NCBI GenBank assembly: GCA_023441255.1 | Contig: JAEZPW010000413.1 | Span: 1 to 8,980, forward strand | Direction: 5' to 3' | DNA: 8,980 nt | Source of the DNA: Acidobacteriota bacterium | GTDB lineage: Bacteria; Acidobacteriota; Terriglobia; Terriglobales; Acidobacteriaceae | In this document: positions 1 to 6,654 of the stretch, in pieces | Layout of the letters: the number at the start of each line of letters is the position of its first letter | Numbering within the stretch: the first letter of the stretch is position 1 | Translations under genes and position numbers: made by a program | Notes under the pieces: model-generated | What the model saw: only the letters and a program-made list of their open reading frames with translations | The model's database searches: none | What the model was told of the DNA's origin: nothing

Positions 1-2359
1 CTGCCACACCGATGGCAATCTGGGCCGGAGTGTCGTGGCCGGGGAACGTGACGACGCTGGCTACTCTTCGCAGTTTTTCGGCTGCGAGCACCGCGTTCTG
101 GCCAGGCGTGTCGCCGAGGACAACCGCGATAGTGCTCGGGCCGTAACGAAATGCGACGTCGTGCTGACGCACATGGGAGCAGACCAACTGGGCGATGTGA
201 CGCATGAAGTTTTCCAGCGCACTGTCACCGAAACGGGCGCCTGCGGCGATGTTGGAAAGGTGCATAAGCATGACGCTGACGGGCGAACGCTGCTCCAGAC
301 TTCGCGCGACCTCCGCAATCAGAACGTCCATATAAGACGAGCGCTTCACCAGTCCGGAAACGCTTTCCGTAACAGCCAAGTCCTTGATGAGCCGTCGCAG
401 TCGAACGTTGTTGAGCGCCAGCATCACCTGCTCGGAACCGGTCACGAGAGCCGTCGTATCGCGGGTCGACCATTCTCGCGTAGCGCCTTCGTCAGCGAGG
501 ATAAGCATGCCGGCGTGTTCTTCTCCATCCAGCAGCGGCATGCCCATGAGCGAGTGAATGCCCATAGCGGAAAGCGGCTTGCGGAGCGGCCGCAGGACAG
601 GTTTCGTCTTCTTCCCGCCCGATATTTCAAGGGTGCCGTGCGCCACTGCAAGCGGCTGAAGAAGGCCCACAAGCTTTACGATCGAGCGTATATCGGACTG
701 CGATAAACCAGGCGCACAGTATTCGAGAGCGATGGAAGGGGGTTTGCCTGGAGTGCAGAGCACAGCCATGCACCGGCTCACTCCGCAGTATCGCCCAAGT
801 TCATTGACGGCGGCCAACAACACCGATTTGACGGAGTTTTGCCGGTACAGAGTGCGGGTGATCGTGCCCAGTCGACCCAGGTCATCCTCGCCATTGAAAG
901 CCGCAGAGGCTGACGAGGCCGTTGGTTCATCTTCCGGGACAGCGGTCTCAGCCGCACGTATCAGCAACATGCCGGCCGCCGCAAAGATGTCGCGAGCTTC
1001 ACGGCTGGTCTGTTCCACGCCCGGAAACAGCTGTTGCGCACGGCGAAGCTTCTCACGCGCTTTCTCGTCCATGGAATAGCGCAGGTAGATCTGGGCCTGC
1101 GCCAGCAGGTCCTGCAGCACGTTGCCTTCCGTCGTCGTATTTTCGGCAGGAGCCGGCGTGCTCACGCCTACATTCAGACGCTCAGCGATCGCGTTGAAGG
1201 TCTTCGTGCCAACCTTACCTCGAAGGAGTTCAAGGCGATCGCGGTGTCCCGGATCGTAGGCATCCACTTCCGCGGCACGCTCCAGGCAATCTGCCGCGCG
1301 CACAAAGTTTCCGGAGGCAAAGTAAAGGTCAAAGAGCTTCTGCAGGGTGGCGCAGTAGTCGCTCTCCCGATTAGTGCTGTTGAAAACCTGGGCGCTGTAC
1401 TCAAGAAACTGAAGGTCTTCCGGGCAGCGCTCGAACAAAGATTTCATTGCTGCTACGAACTCTCGCCTTCGACCGGCCTTAAACTCTCGTGCCTGCAACT
1501 TTTCAAGCCACGAGACTGCTGTATCTGCCTTGCCTGATCGGACGAGGGATGCCGCGGCTTGCACGATTTCGTCACTCGAACACTCGGAGCGCTCAAGCGC
1601 CTGCCACAAAAATGGTATTGCTTCGGAGTAGCGACCGCTATGGGCGAGCGCCCGGGCATAGGTGAGACGGGCCGCCGGATCGACTTTGCCCGAATCGACG
1701 AAGGGTTGCAGGGTAATAGCTGCTTTGTCTCCGTCGCCACGCGCCAGCAGCAGTGCAGCGTGAGCCGCCGCGCTTTCCGGATGCTCAGGCTGAAGTTTGT
1801 AAGCTTGTTCGAAGAAAACGAACTTTGCGTGCTCGTCCGTCTCTATCTGTCCCGCGCGCAGGTATGAGTCAGAGGCAATATCGTTCTGCTGCAAGTCTGC
1901 CGCGAGGTCGCCAACTTTGCGGAGATTCTCGACGGTCGGTTGTAGCGCAACGATGCCACTGAGCGCCGTGAGAGCATCTTGTTTGCGGCCTTTGGCCACA
2001 AAAGCCTGAAACGCGGTCTGGTAGCCTTTCAGCGCGTCGCCGGGGTTCTTGGCAAGTTCCTGGGCGAAAATCAGGCTGCGTTCACCCGAGGGGCGGGATA
2101 TGCGAGCGAGTTTCCTGTAAGTAACGGCGGCCTTCGCTTTGTCACCGCCCTCACACTGCCGGTCGAACAATGACCCGAGCAGGACGGCCGCCTCTGCGTT
2201 ACGTCCGAGAGAAACCTGGATGTCCGCCGCGGTGTGGCAGACCATCTCGTTGCCCGGATCGCTATCGAGGACAGCAAGGAACTCCTCAAGCGCGCTTTCC
2301 GGCCTGCCTCGCTGGAGCCATTTCTCGGCTTTTTCGATACGCTTCAGGTTTTCGGACAT
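1..2359 (-). CDS. TPR - GAF-like - degenerate GGDEF signalling protein (partial, C-terminus missing)
   Basis: The frame is open for 786 codons from ATG at 2359 to the left edge. The nearest upstream in-frame stop is at about 2423-2425. Residues 1 to about 450 are helical and TPR-like, with clear units near 7-36, 150-260, 347-383 and 427-446. An Ala/Glu/Pro/Ser-rich linker follows (about 467-490), then a GAF-like domain (about 490-655). From about 667 a GGDEF-type fold begins (GLVKRSSYMD). Its active-site signature is GPSTI (740-744) instead of GG(D/E)EF, and the metal-binding Asp strand reads LMHLSN (698-703). The inhibitory-site motif RxxD is kept as RQHD (731-734), five residues before GPSTI. 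It is therefore probably not a cyclase but a cytoplasmic scaffold or sensor, possibly a c-di-GMP receptor (inference). It has no signal peptide and no obvious Shine-Dalgarno. It is divergent from lexA. Any domain beyond the edge is unseen. Confidence 0.85.
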   Translation of the reverse strand, partial: MSENLKRIEKAEKWLQRGRPESALEEFLAVLDSDPGNEMVCHTAADIQVSLGRNAEAAVLLGSLFDRQCEGGDKAKAAVTYRKLARISRPSGERSLIFAQELAKNPGDALKGYQTAFQAFVAKGRKQDALTALSGIVALQPTVENLRKVGDLAADLQQNDIASDSYLRAGQIETDEHAKFVFFEQAYKLQPEHPESAAAHAALLLARGDGDKAAITLQPFVDSGKVDPAARLTYARALAHSGRYSEAIPFLWQALERSECSSDEIVQAAASLVRSGKADTAVSWLEKLQAREFKAGRRREFVAAMKSLFERCPEDLQFLEYSAQVFNSTNRESDYCATLQKLFDLYFASGNFVRAADCLERAAEVDAYDPGHRDRLELLRGKVGTKTFNAIAERLNVGVSTPAPAENTTTEGNVLQDLLAQAQIYLRYSMDEKAREKLRRAQQLFPGVEQTSREARDIFAAAGMLLIRAAETAVPEDEPTASSASAAFNGEDDLGRLGTITRTLYRQNSVKSVLLAAVNELGRYCGVSRCMAVLCTPGKPPSIALEYCAPGLSQSDIRSIVKLVGLLQPLAVAHGTLEISGGKKTKPVLRPLRKPLSAMGIHSLMGMPLLDGEEHAGMLILADEGATREWSTRDTTALVTGSEQVMLALNNVRLRRLIKDLAVTESVSGLVKRSSYMDVLIAEVARSLEQRSPVSVMLMHLSNIAAGARFGDSALENFMRHIAQLVCSHVRQHDVAFRYGPSTIAVVLGDTPGQNAVLAAEKLRRVASVVTFPGHDTPAQIAIGVA

Positions 2360-2419
2360 GGTTTCGGCCAAAGGAATTCTGACCCGGCCTGGACGAGCAC
2401 GCGCCGGGATCCAGTTCAC

Positions 2420-2448
2420 ATTCTAAGCAGGCCGATAACGTGCAGCAA
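2420..2448 (-). promoter_or_regulatory. Candidate promoter of the TPR/GAF/GGDEF gene
   Basis: On the minus strand, TTGCTG (2448-2443) and TAGAAT (2425-2420) are separated by exactly 17 bp. The -10 matches the consensus at five of six positions; the -35 keeps the TTG. Transcription would start near 2413, giving a leader of about 54 nt to the ATG at 2359. The palindrome cluster at 2463-2508 lies just upstream of the -35. Confidence 0.4.
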
Positions 2449-2462
2449 CGAATCTCCTCGTC

Positions 2463-2508
2463 TGTACCGGACTCGAACGGACATGTCCGGTACATCGCGA
2501 TGTCCGTC
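2463..2508. promoter_or_regulatory. Cluster of overlapping perfect dyads, candidate LexA operator
   Basis: Three perfect inverted repeats overlap. TGTACCGGAC (2463-2472) pairs with GTCCGGTACA (2485-2494). CGGACATGTCCG (2478-2489) and ACATCGCGATGT (2492-2503) are 12-bp palindromes. ATGTCCG also occurs twice as a direct repeat (2483-2489 and 2500-2506), 17 bp apart. The cluster sits between the divergent TPR gene and lexA. LexA proteins commonly repress their own gene, so autoregulation is the leading hypothesis. I do not know the LexA motif of this lineage, and the cluster lies upstream of the best lexA -35, so another regulator is possible. Confidence 0.5.
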
Positions 2509-2541
2509 AGCACCACAGGGCTGACGCATCGGGAGTGGCAC

Positions 2542-2570
2542 TTGACATTCGCCTTTTATTCGCTCAGACT
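2542..2570 (+). promoter_or_regulatory. Candidate lexA promoter
   Basis: A perfect TTGACA -35 lies at 2542-2547. A weak -10 (CAGACT, 2565-2570, three of six matches) follows after 17 bp. The -35 is only 33 bp before the ATG at 2580 and no Shine-Dalgarno precedes that ATG. If the promoter is used, the mRNA would be leaderless or nearly so. Confidence 0.35.
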
Positions 2571-2579
2571 GCGACTGCT

Positions 2580-3188
2580 ATGGCTATCACCAGGCGACAG
2601 AAGGAAGTGTACGATTTCGTGGCCGACTTCGTTCAGCAACACGGGTACTCGCCTTCGTTCGAAGAGATTGGCCAGGGACTAGGCCTCAACTCGCTTGCGA
2701 CCGTGCACAAGCACATCAGCAACCTGGAAAAAAAAGGCCTGGTGAAGCGAGACTACAACCGAAGCCGCTCCATCGATCTGGTGCCGATGCGGGGCCGCGC
2801 AAAGCAGGGAGGCACGGTTGTGTTTCCTCTGCTTGGACGAATCGCGGCGGGGCGACCAATCGAGTCGTTCGAAAACCCGGAAACGATCTCGCTTGCCGAC
2901 TTCACCCGGGCGAAGGATGTCTTCGTTCTCGAAGTCAGGGGCGACTCGATGCAGGATGAGCACATCGTAGATGGCGACTATGTGATGGTTGAGAAAGCCG
3001 CGACCGCTCACGATGGCGACATAGTGGTCGCCCTCGTTAACGGCTCGGACACCACCTTGAAGAGGTTCTACAAAGAAGGTGAAAAGGTTCGACTGCAGCC
3101 CTCAAACAGGACCATGAAGCCGATCATGGTGCCGGCCGAACAAGTGCAGATCCAGGGAAGAGTCATCGGCGTTTTGCGGAAGTACTGA
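2580..3188 (+). CDS. lexA: LexA, SOS-response repressor and self-cleaving serine peptidase (S24)
   Basis: LexA represses DNA-damage genes. Activated RecA filaments trigger its self-cleavage, which relieves repression. The 202-residue product is the usual family length. Residues 1-65 form the winged-helix DNA-binding domain (ITRRQKEVYDFV at the start, recognition region near 27-47). The cleavage site is Ala90-Gly91 in GRIAAGRP. The catalytic Ser is S123 in RGDSMQDE and the Lys is K161 in TTLKRFYKE, the expected spacing for a Ser-Lys dyad, so the protein should be functional. I chose ATG 2580 because the family N-terminus aligns there. An in-frame GTG at 2535 would add 15 residues foreign to LexA. 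No Shine-Dalgarno is visible. The gene stands alone, with palindromes upstream consistent with autoregulation. Confidence 0.96.
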   Translation: MAITRRQKEVYDFVADFVQQHGYSPSFEEIGQGLGLNSLATVHKHISNLEKKGLVKRDYNRSRSIDLVPMRGRAKQGGTVVFPLLGRIAAGRPIESFENPETISLADFTRAKDVFVLEVRGDSMQDEHIVDGDYVMVEKAATAHDGDIVVALVNGSDTTLKRFYKEGEKVRLQPSNRTMKPIMVPAEQVQIQGRVIGVLRKY

Positions 3189-3191
3189 ACT

Positions 3192-3301
3192 ACTAAGGTG
3201 TCAAAACATCAGGCGTATCTGCGGTTTCCAAAACGTTTTTGCTACGGCTCGCGCCTTAGTGCAGAAAAAACGCAATCCTGTTACTCTCATTACAAGATTG
3301 C
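3192..3301. repeat. Two inverted repeats in the lexA-glgP gap
   Basis: ACTAAGG (3192-3198) is perfectly inverted at CCTTAGT (3254-3260). Inside this, CGTTTTTGC (3234-3242) is nearly complementary to the A-rich segment GCAGAAAAAACG (3261-3272). A second dyad pairs GCAATC (3272-3277) with GATTGC (3296-3301), extended after one mismatch by TGT/ACA. Either could form RNA hairpins at the 3' end of lexA mRNA or act as a DNA dyad near the glgP promoter. No known RNA family was recognised. Confidence 0.35.
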
Positions 3302-3307
3302 TATAAG
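3278..3307 (+). promoter_or_regulatory. Candidate promoter of the alpha-glucan phosphorylase gene
   Basis: TATAAG (3302-3307) matches the -10 consensus at five of six positions. CTGTTA (3278-3283) lies 18 bp upstream as a weak -35. A start near 3314 would place the GCCTC hairpin at the very 5' end of a leader of about 87 nt before the ATG at 3401. Confidence 0.35.
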
Positions 3308-3313
3308 CGTAAA

Positions 3314-3345
3314 GCCTCCGAGTGGGTACGCCGGAGAGGCATTTT
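3314..3345 (+). terminator. Imperfect hairpin plus T-run: weak terminator of lexA or leader hairpin of glgP
   Basis: GCCTC-CG (3314-3320) pairs with CG-GAGGC (within 3332-3340) with a small bulge and an 11-nt loop, followed by ATTTT (3341-3345). The stem is GC-rich but the T-tract is short. It is either an intrinsic terminator about 125 bp after the lexA stop or, if the 3302 promoter is used, a 5'-UTR hairpin of the next gene. Confidence 0.4.
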
Positions 3346-3400
3346 CCCATCGCGCTCACGCGCTAATTCAGGTCTAGTCACGGAGTCCAATCAAATCATC

Positions 3401-5149
3401 ATGCGGCCAGGATTGAATCTGCCCAAGGTTGCATACTTTTCCATGGAGATCGCGCTTGATCCGGCTATGCCGACCTATAGCGGCGGTCTGGGAGTGCTGG
3501 CGGGGGACACTTTGCGTTCCGCTGCCGATCTCGGTGTGCCGATAACCGGCGTAACGCTGCTGCACCGCAAAGGCTATTTCCGGCAGCATCTGGATGGTTC
3601 AGGAAACCAGACCGAAGAACCGCAGGCGTGGAGTCCGGAGGCCGTGCTCGAGTCCGTTCCGGGTCTGGCGTCTGTCCTGATCGAAGGTCGCACGGTAAAG
3701 GTTCGCGCGTGGCGCTTTATCGTTAAGGGCGTGGGCGGCTGGGAAGTACCGGTGTACCTCCTCGATACCGACCTGCCCGAGAACAGTCCCTGGGACCGGA
3801 CGCTGACTGATTATCTTTACGGCGGCGACGAACATTACAGACTTTGCCAGGAAGCAGTCCTAGGACTGGGCGGGGTCGATTTCCTGCGTACGCTTGAAGA
3901 GGACGAGCAGGTCCAGGCGTACCACATGAATGAGGGCCATTCAGCTCTGCTTTCTGTGGCTCTGCTCGAGGACCGGTTGGAGCGCCGTTCGCGAACGCAC
4001 CTAGAAGATGGCGACGTCGAGTCGGTGAGGAAGAAGTGCATTTTCACAACGCACACTCCCGTACCCGCAGGTCACGACCAGTTCCCGCACGGGTTGGCCG
4101 CGCAGGTGCTTGGACCGCGCGTAGTTGAACTGCTGCAGGAAGCCGGAATCTGGGTGGATGGCGTGCTTAATATGACCCGCCTCGCACTCCATTTCTCCCG
4201 GTACATCAATGGGGTTGCCATGCGGCACGGCGAAGTATCGCGTGGCATGTTCCCTCGTTACCCGATAAGTGCGATCACGAACGGCGTCCACGCGGCAACA
4301 TGGACGGCGGAGCCGTTTTGCGACCTCTACGACAAGCACATCGCGGGGTGGCGTGAAGATAACAACTATCTTCGCTACGCGATCGGCATCCCGTTCGAGG
4401 AAATTCGTCGTGCTCATGCCAAGTGCAAAGAACGATTGCTTGAGGCAGTGAAGCTGCAGACCGGCGTAGCACTGGATCCCAGCCTAATGACCATCGGCTT
4501 CGCCAGGCGCGCAAGCACTTATAAGCGGGCCGACCTACTGTTCCAGAATCCGGAGCGGCTGAAGTGGATCGCCGATAATGTGGGTCCGATTCAGGTGATC
4601 TACGGCGGAAAAGCCCACCCCCGCGATGAAGGCGGGAAGGCGCTTATACGGCGCGTTTTCGATGCTGCGCGAATCATGAGCGGCGGCATCAGGGTGGTAT
4701 ACGTCGAGAACTACGACATGAACTGGGGCAAGCTGCTGACCAGCGGCGTAGATATCTGGCTCAACACGCCGATGCGACCGCAGGAAGCCTCTGGAACCAG
4801 CGGAATGAAGGCGGCGCTGAACGGCGTGCCGAGTTTCAGCGTGGTGGACGGCTGGTGGCTGGAGGGACACATTGAAGGAGTCACCGGCTGGTCCATCGGA
4901 AACGGCGACGCGACTGAGAACGCGGCCAGCGAGGTTGCGAGCATGTATGACAAGCTCGAACGCACGATTCTGCCGATGTTCTATGGACGTCCGTTCGCGT
5001 TCGCCAAGGTGATGAGATCGGCGATCGCCCTGAATGGAGCCTTTTTCAACACCCAACGAATGGTGCTGCAATACATCGCGAACGCTTATATGCAGCGGGC
5101 TGCGAGTATTGCCCGAGGCGCAAGCGCCGTGGAAATCGGCGCGAAATAG
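3401..5149 (+). CDS. glgP: Alpha-glucan (glycogen/maltodextrin) phosphorylase, GT35 family, compact form
   Basis: It uses inorganic phosphate to cleave alpha-1,4-glucan from the non-reducing end, releasing glucose-1-phosphate; it is a cytoplasmic PLP enzyme. The 582-residue product starts KVAYFSMEIAL and carries YSGGLGVLAGD near residues 26-36. Other family motifs are HMNEGHSALL (H175, N177, H180), THTPVPAGHD, ITNGVHAATW, the phosphate-site segment ASTYKRADLL (K375, R376), and the PLP motif EASGTSGMKAALNG with the cofactor lysine at K470. Length and motifs fit the bacterial/archaeal alpha-glucan phosphorylase group (TIGR02094 type) without the N-terminal DUF3417-like extension of the larger members. 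The only Shine-Dalgarno-like GGAG (3382-3385) is 15 nt from the ATG, farther than usual. No other glycogen gene is in the window. A strong terminator follows. Confidence 0.93.
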   Translation: MRPGLNLPKVAYFSMEIALDPAMPTYSGGLGVLAGDTLRSAADLGVPITGVTLLHRKGYFRQHLDGSGNQTEEPQAWSPEAVLESVPGLASVLIEGRTVKVRAWRFIVKGVGGWEVPVYLLDTDLPENSPWDRTLTDYLYGGDEHYRLCQEAVLGLGGVDFLRTLEEDEQVQAYHMNEGHSALLSVALLEDRLERRSRTHLEDGDVESVRKKCIFTTHTPVPAGHDQFPHGLAAQVLGPRVVELLQEAGIWVDGVLNMTRLALHFSRYINGVAMRHGEVSRGMFPRYPISAITNGVHAATWTAEPFCDLYDKHIAGWREDNNYLRYAIGIPFEEIRRAHAKCKERLLEAVKLQTGVALDPSLMTIGFARRASTYKRADLLFQNPERLKWIADNVGPIQVIYGGKAHPRDEGGKALIRRVFDAARIMSGGIRVVYVENYDMNWGKLLTSGVDIWLNTPMRPQEASGTSGMKAALNGVPSFSVVDGWWLEGHIEGVTGWSIGNGDATENAASEVASMYDKLERTILPMFYGRPFAFAKVMRSAIALNGAFFNTQRMVLQYIANAYMQRAASIARGASAVEIGAK

Positions 5150-5163
5150 GCGCAAACAACGTT

Positions 5164-5200
5164 AAAGCCCAGCGGACCACCGCTGGGCTTTTCTTCTTTT
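5164..5200 (+). terminator. Intrinsic terminator of glgP
   Basis: AAAGCCCAGCGG (5164-5175) and CCGCTGGGCTTT (5180-5191) form a perfect 12-bp stem with an ACCA loop, followed by a T-rich tail to 5200. It lies 15 bp after the glgP stop. Because trxA converges, the same hairpin could also end trxA transcripts, though the T-run on that strand is only three bases. Confidence 0.92.
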
Positions 5201-5219
5201 ACCCGGAAATCCGAGATTT

Positions 5220-5549
5220 CTACAGCGCGCGATCAAGCGCCTTCTGGATGTTCTCCTTGGGAACGTAGCCTACGATCTGCTCCTGCACCTGGCCACCCTT
5301 GAAGATCAACAAAGTCGGAATGCCTCGCACGCCGTAGCGCTGCGGGGTAGAGACATTCTTGTCCACATCCATCTTCGCAACTTTTACCTTGCCGTTATAC
5401 TGCGACGCAAGTTCATCAACGATCGGCGCAAGCGCCCTGCACGGGCCGCACCAGGAAGCCCAGAAGTCGATCATCACTGGCTCGTCCGACTTCAAGACCA
5501 TCTGGTCAAATGTCGCGTCTGTCACCTCAAAAACCGAGTTGCTTGCCAT
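5220..5549 (-). CDS. trxA: Thioredoxin
   Basis: This small cytoplasmic thiol-disulfide oxidoreductase is kept reduced by thioredoxin reductase and supplies electrons to enzymes such as ribonucleotide reductase and peroxiredoxins. The product is 109 residues, the classic length. It shows FWASWCGPCRALAPIVDEL with the redox-active WCGPC, the buried-Asp strand VMIDFW, KMDVDKN, and the cis-proline segment GIPTLLIFKGG. The frame extends to an ATG at 5621, but a GGAGGA Shine-Dalgarno (5558-5553) immediately precedes tandem ATGs at 5552 and 5549. The second gives MASNSVFEV, the normal thioredoxin N-terminus, with workable spacing. It is monocistronic and converges on glgP. A 6-bp hairpin (GAAATC-CGA-GATTTC, 5206-5220) abuts its stop. 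Confidence 0.95.
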   Translation of the reverse strand: MASNSVFEVTDATFDQMVLKSDEPVMIDFWASWCGPCRALAPIVDELASQYNGKVKVAKMDVDKNVSTPQRYGVRGIPTLLIFKGGQVQEQIVGYVPKENIQKALDRAL

Positions 5550-5853
5550 CATTCCTCCAGAATCTGACGTACACGCAATGCCAATGGCTCGACATCTGCG
5601 GGCCTGCGCTACATGCTCCAAATGTTCGATTCACGCAGGGTCTTAATCCTATCACCTGATTGGATGCTGCAGTCCCCTTTCGGTTGCGGAGTTGCGGATC
5701 ACGCTCCGAATGGGACGCCGAACACAAAAAAGGCGCCCTCGGCACACTGGCCAGGGCGCCACGGCAGCCCTCCCCCGGAACTGCCTTTGAACAGTGTCAA
5801 TTCTATTCAGCTCTGGACCGGCGCGAAAGTCACGGAGGTAATGTGCCGGGCCA
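5550..5853. other. Gap between the transpeptidase gene and trxA (304 bp)
   Basis: It holds the transpeptidase terminator (5726-5760), a short dyad GGCAG/CTGCC (about 5763-5785) and the trxA Shine-Dalgarno. The trxA promoter should lie between about 5560 and 5725 on the minus strand. I saw no convincing -35/-10 pair and no coding potential here. Confidence 0.5.
5726..5760 (-). terminator. Intrinsic terminator of the CRP-like / L,D-transpeptidase operon
   Basis: Read on the minus strand, GGCGCCCT (5760-5753) and AGGGCGCC (5739-5732) form a perfect 8-bp GC-rich stem with a 13-nt loop, followed directly by six T (5731-5726). It lies about 93 bp beyond the transpeptidase stop and upstream of trxA, so it separates the two units. 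Confidence 0.88.
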
Positions 5854-6654
5854 CTAACGTAATTGGTGAATCGCGTTAGGTGGAAGATGCCAGGACCGGC
5901 GCAGCCGCTCGTATTCCGAGACCGGGAGCGCGACCAGCACAGGATTAGCCGAAGCATCGAGCCAGCGCAGCACTTCTTCAAGGTCGCTCTGCTGCATCGC
6001 CGTACAACCCGCCGTCGTGCTCGCGGGGCCATCCCAAATGTGCATGAAAATACAGGAGCCGCCTCCGGAGGTTCTGTGCGCATTCTGGTTGACCATGATT
6101 CCCCACCGATACTCCGGGATCTGACGCATCTTTTCAGAGCTATTCCAGCCAACAGGTTGTTGTGTGGGGACACGATCGACTACGGAGTTGTAGTACTTCG
6201 AGTTCGCATCATCGACGCATTCGGTTGCAGCAGTGAGCGGAACGTATGGGAGCTTTAGCCAGTCGGGTTTATCTGAGTCATATCCGAAAGCAGCGCCTAT
6301 AGTGAAGGCTCCCGCAGGTGAGCGCCCGTCTCCTTCGCGTTTTGCGGGACCGGGCGTTAACTCGCTTTGCAGACCGGATCCCCACCCCAAACCACTCCGG
6401 CCAATCACGACAGGAATCGGCAAACCAACGCGATCCCAACTGCCGTCAGTGTGTCTGTCGTAGCGTTGAAGTGAACCGGTCGTGGCGGTCCAGTTCGCAG
6501 TGGTGACTACCAGCAACTGGCGAGCGTTTCCAAGCGGAGACCCAGCCCTGGCTGCCAACGGTGTCAACAACACGCCGAAAAGCGCCACGCCGGCACAGAC
6601 GGCCGCGATACTTGTGCGGCGCCGCCACGCTTCGGGCAAGCAGTCAGTTGACAC
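5854..6654 (-). CDS. Exported YkuD-type L,D-transpeptidase
   Basis: The family forms 3-3 peptide cross-links in peptidoglycan, or attaches proteins to it, through an active-site cysteine in the periplasm. With the start at GTG 6654 the product is 266 residues. RRR (11-13) and a hydrophobic stretch (about 15-33) ending AARA-GS make a signal peptide with likely cleavage after residue 37. The catalytic region has KREGDGRSPAGAF (105-117), FMHIWDG with His205, and TTAGCTAM with Cys217, matching the YkuD HxxG...GC signature (COG3786-like). The frame stays open to an ATG at 6717, but GTG 6654 overlaps the stop of the upstream CRP-like gene by 11 nt. That suggests translational coupling and keeps a normal-length signal peptide. 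GTG 6678 is also possible, and no strong Shine-Dalgarno decides. A terminator follows at 5726-5760. Confidence 0.88.
   Translation of the reverse strand: MSTDCLPEAWRRRTSIAAVCAGVALFGVLLTPLAARAGSPLGNARQLLVVTTANWTATTGSLQRYDRHTDGSWDRVGLPIPVVIGRSGLGWGSGLQSELTPGPAKREGDGRSPAGAFTIGAAFGYDSDKPDWLKLPYVPLTAATECVDDANSKYYNSVVDRVPTQQPVGWNSSEKMRQIPEYRWGIMVNQNAHRTSGGGSCIFMHIWDGPASTTAGCTAMQQSDLEEVLRWLDASANPVLVALPVSEYERLRRSWHLPPNAIHQLR

Noticed and set aside
35..706. 223-codon plus-strand open frame
   Set aside because: It is antisense to the TPR/GAF/GGDEF gene, whose frame is continuous with recognisable domains. The plus-strand translation shows no family motifs.
1034..1537. 167-codon plus-strand open frame
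   Set aside because: A shadow of the TPR region on the other strand, with no recognisable domain or ribosome site.
2535..2582. Upstream GTG start for lexA (2535)
   Set aside because: It adds 15 residues not found in LexA proteins and would place the TTGACA hexamer inside the gene. ATG 2580 gives the standard N-terminus and length.
4535..5155. 206-codon minus-strand open frame opposite glgP
   Set aside because: It overlaps the conserved C-terminal half of the phosphorylase, including the PLP motif, and its own translation resembles no protein family.
5550..5621. 24-residue N-terminal extension of thioredoxin (ATG 5621)
   Set aside because: A GGAGGA Shine-Dalgarno lies directly before the internal ATGs, and the extension is neither signal-peptide-like nor typical of thioredoxins.
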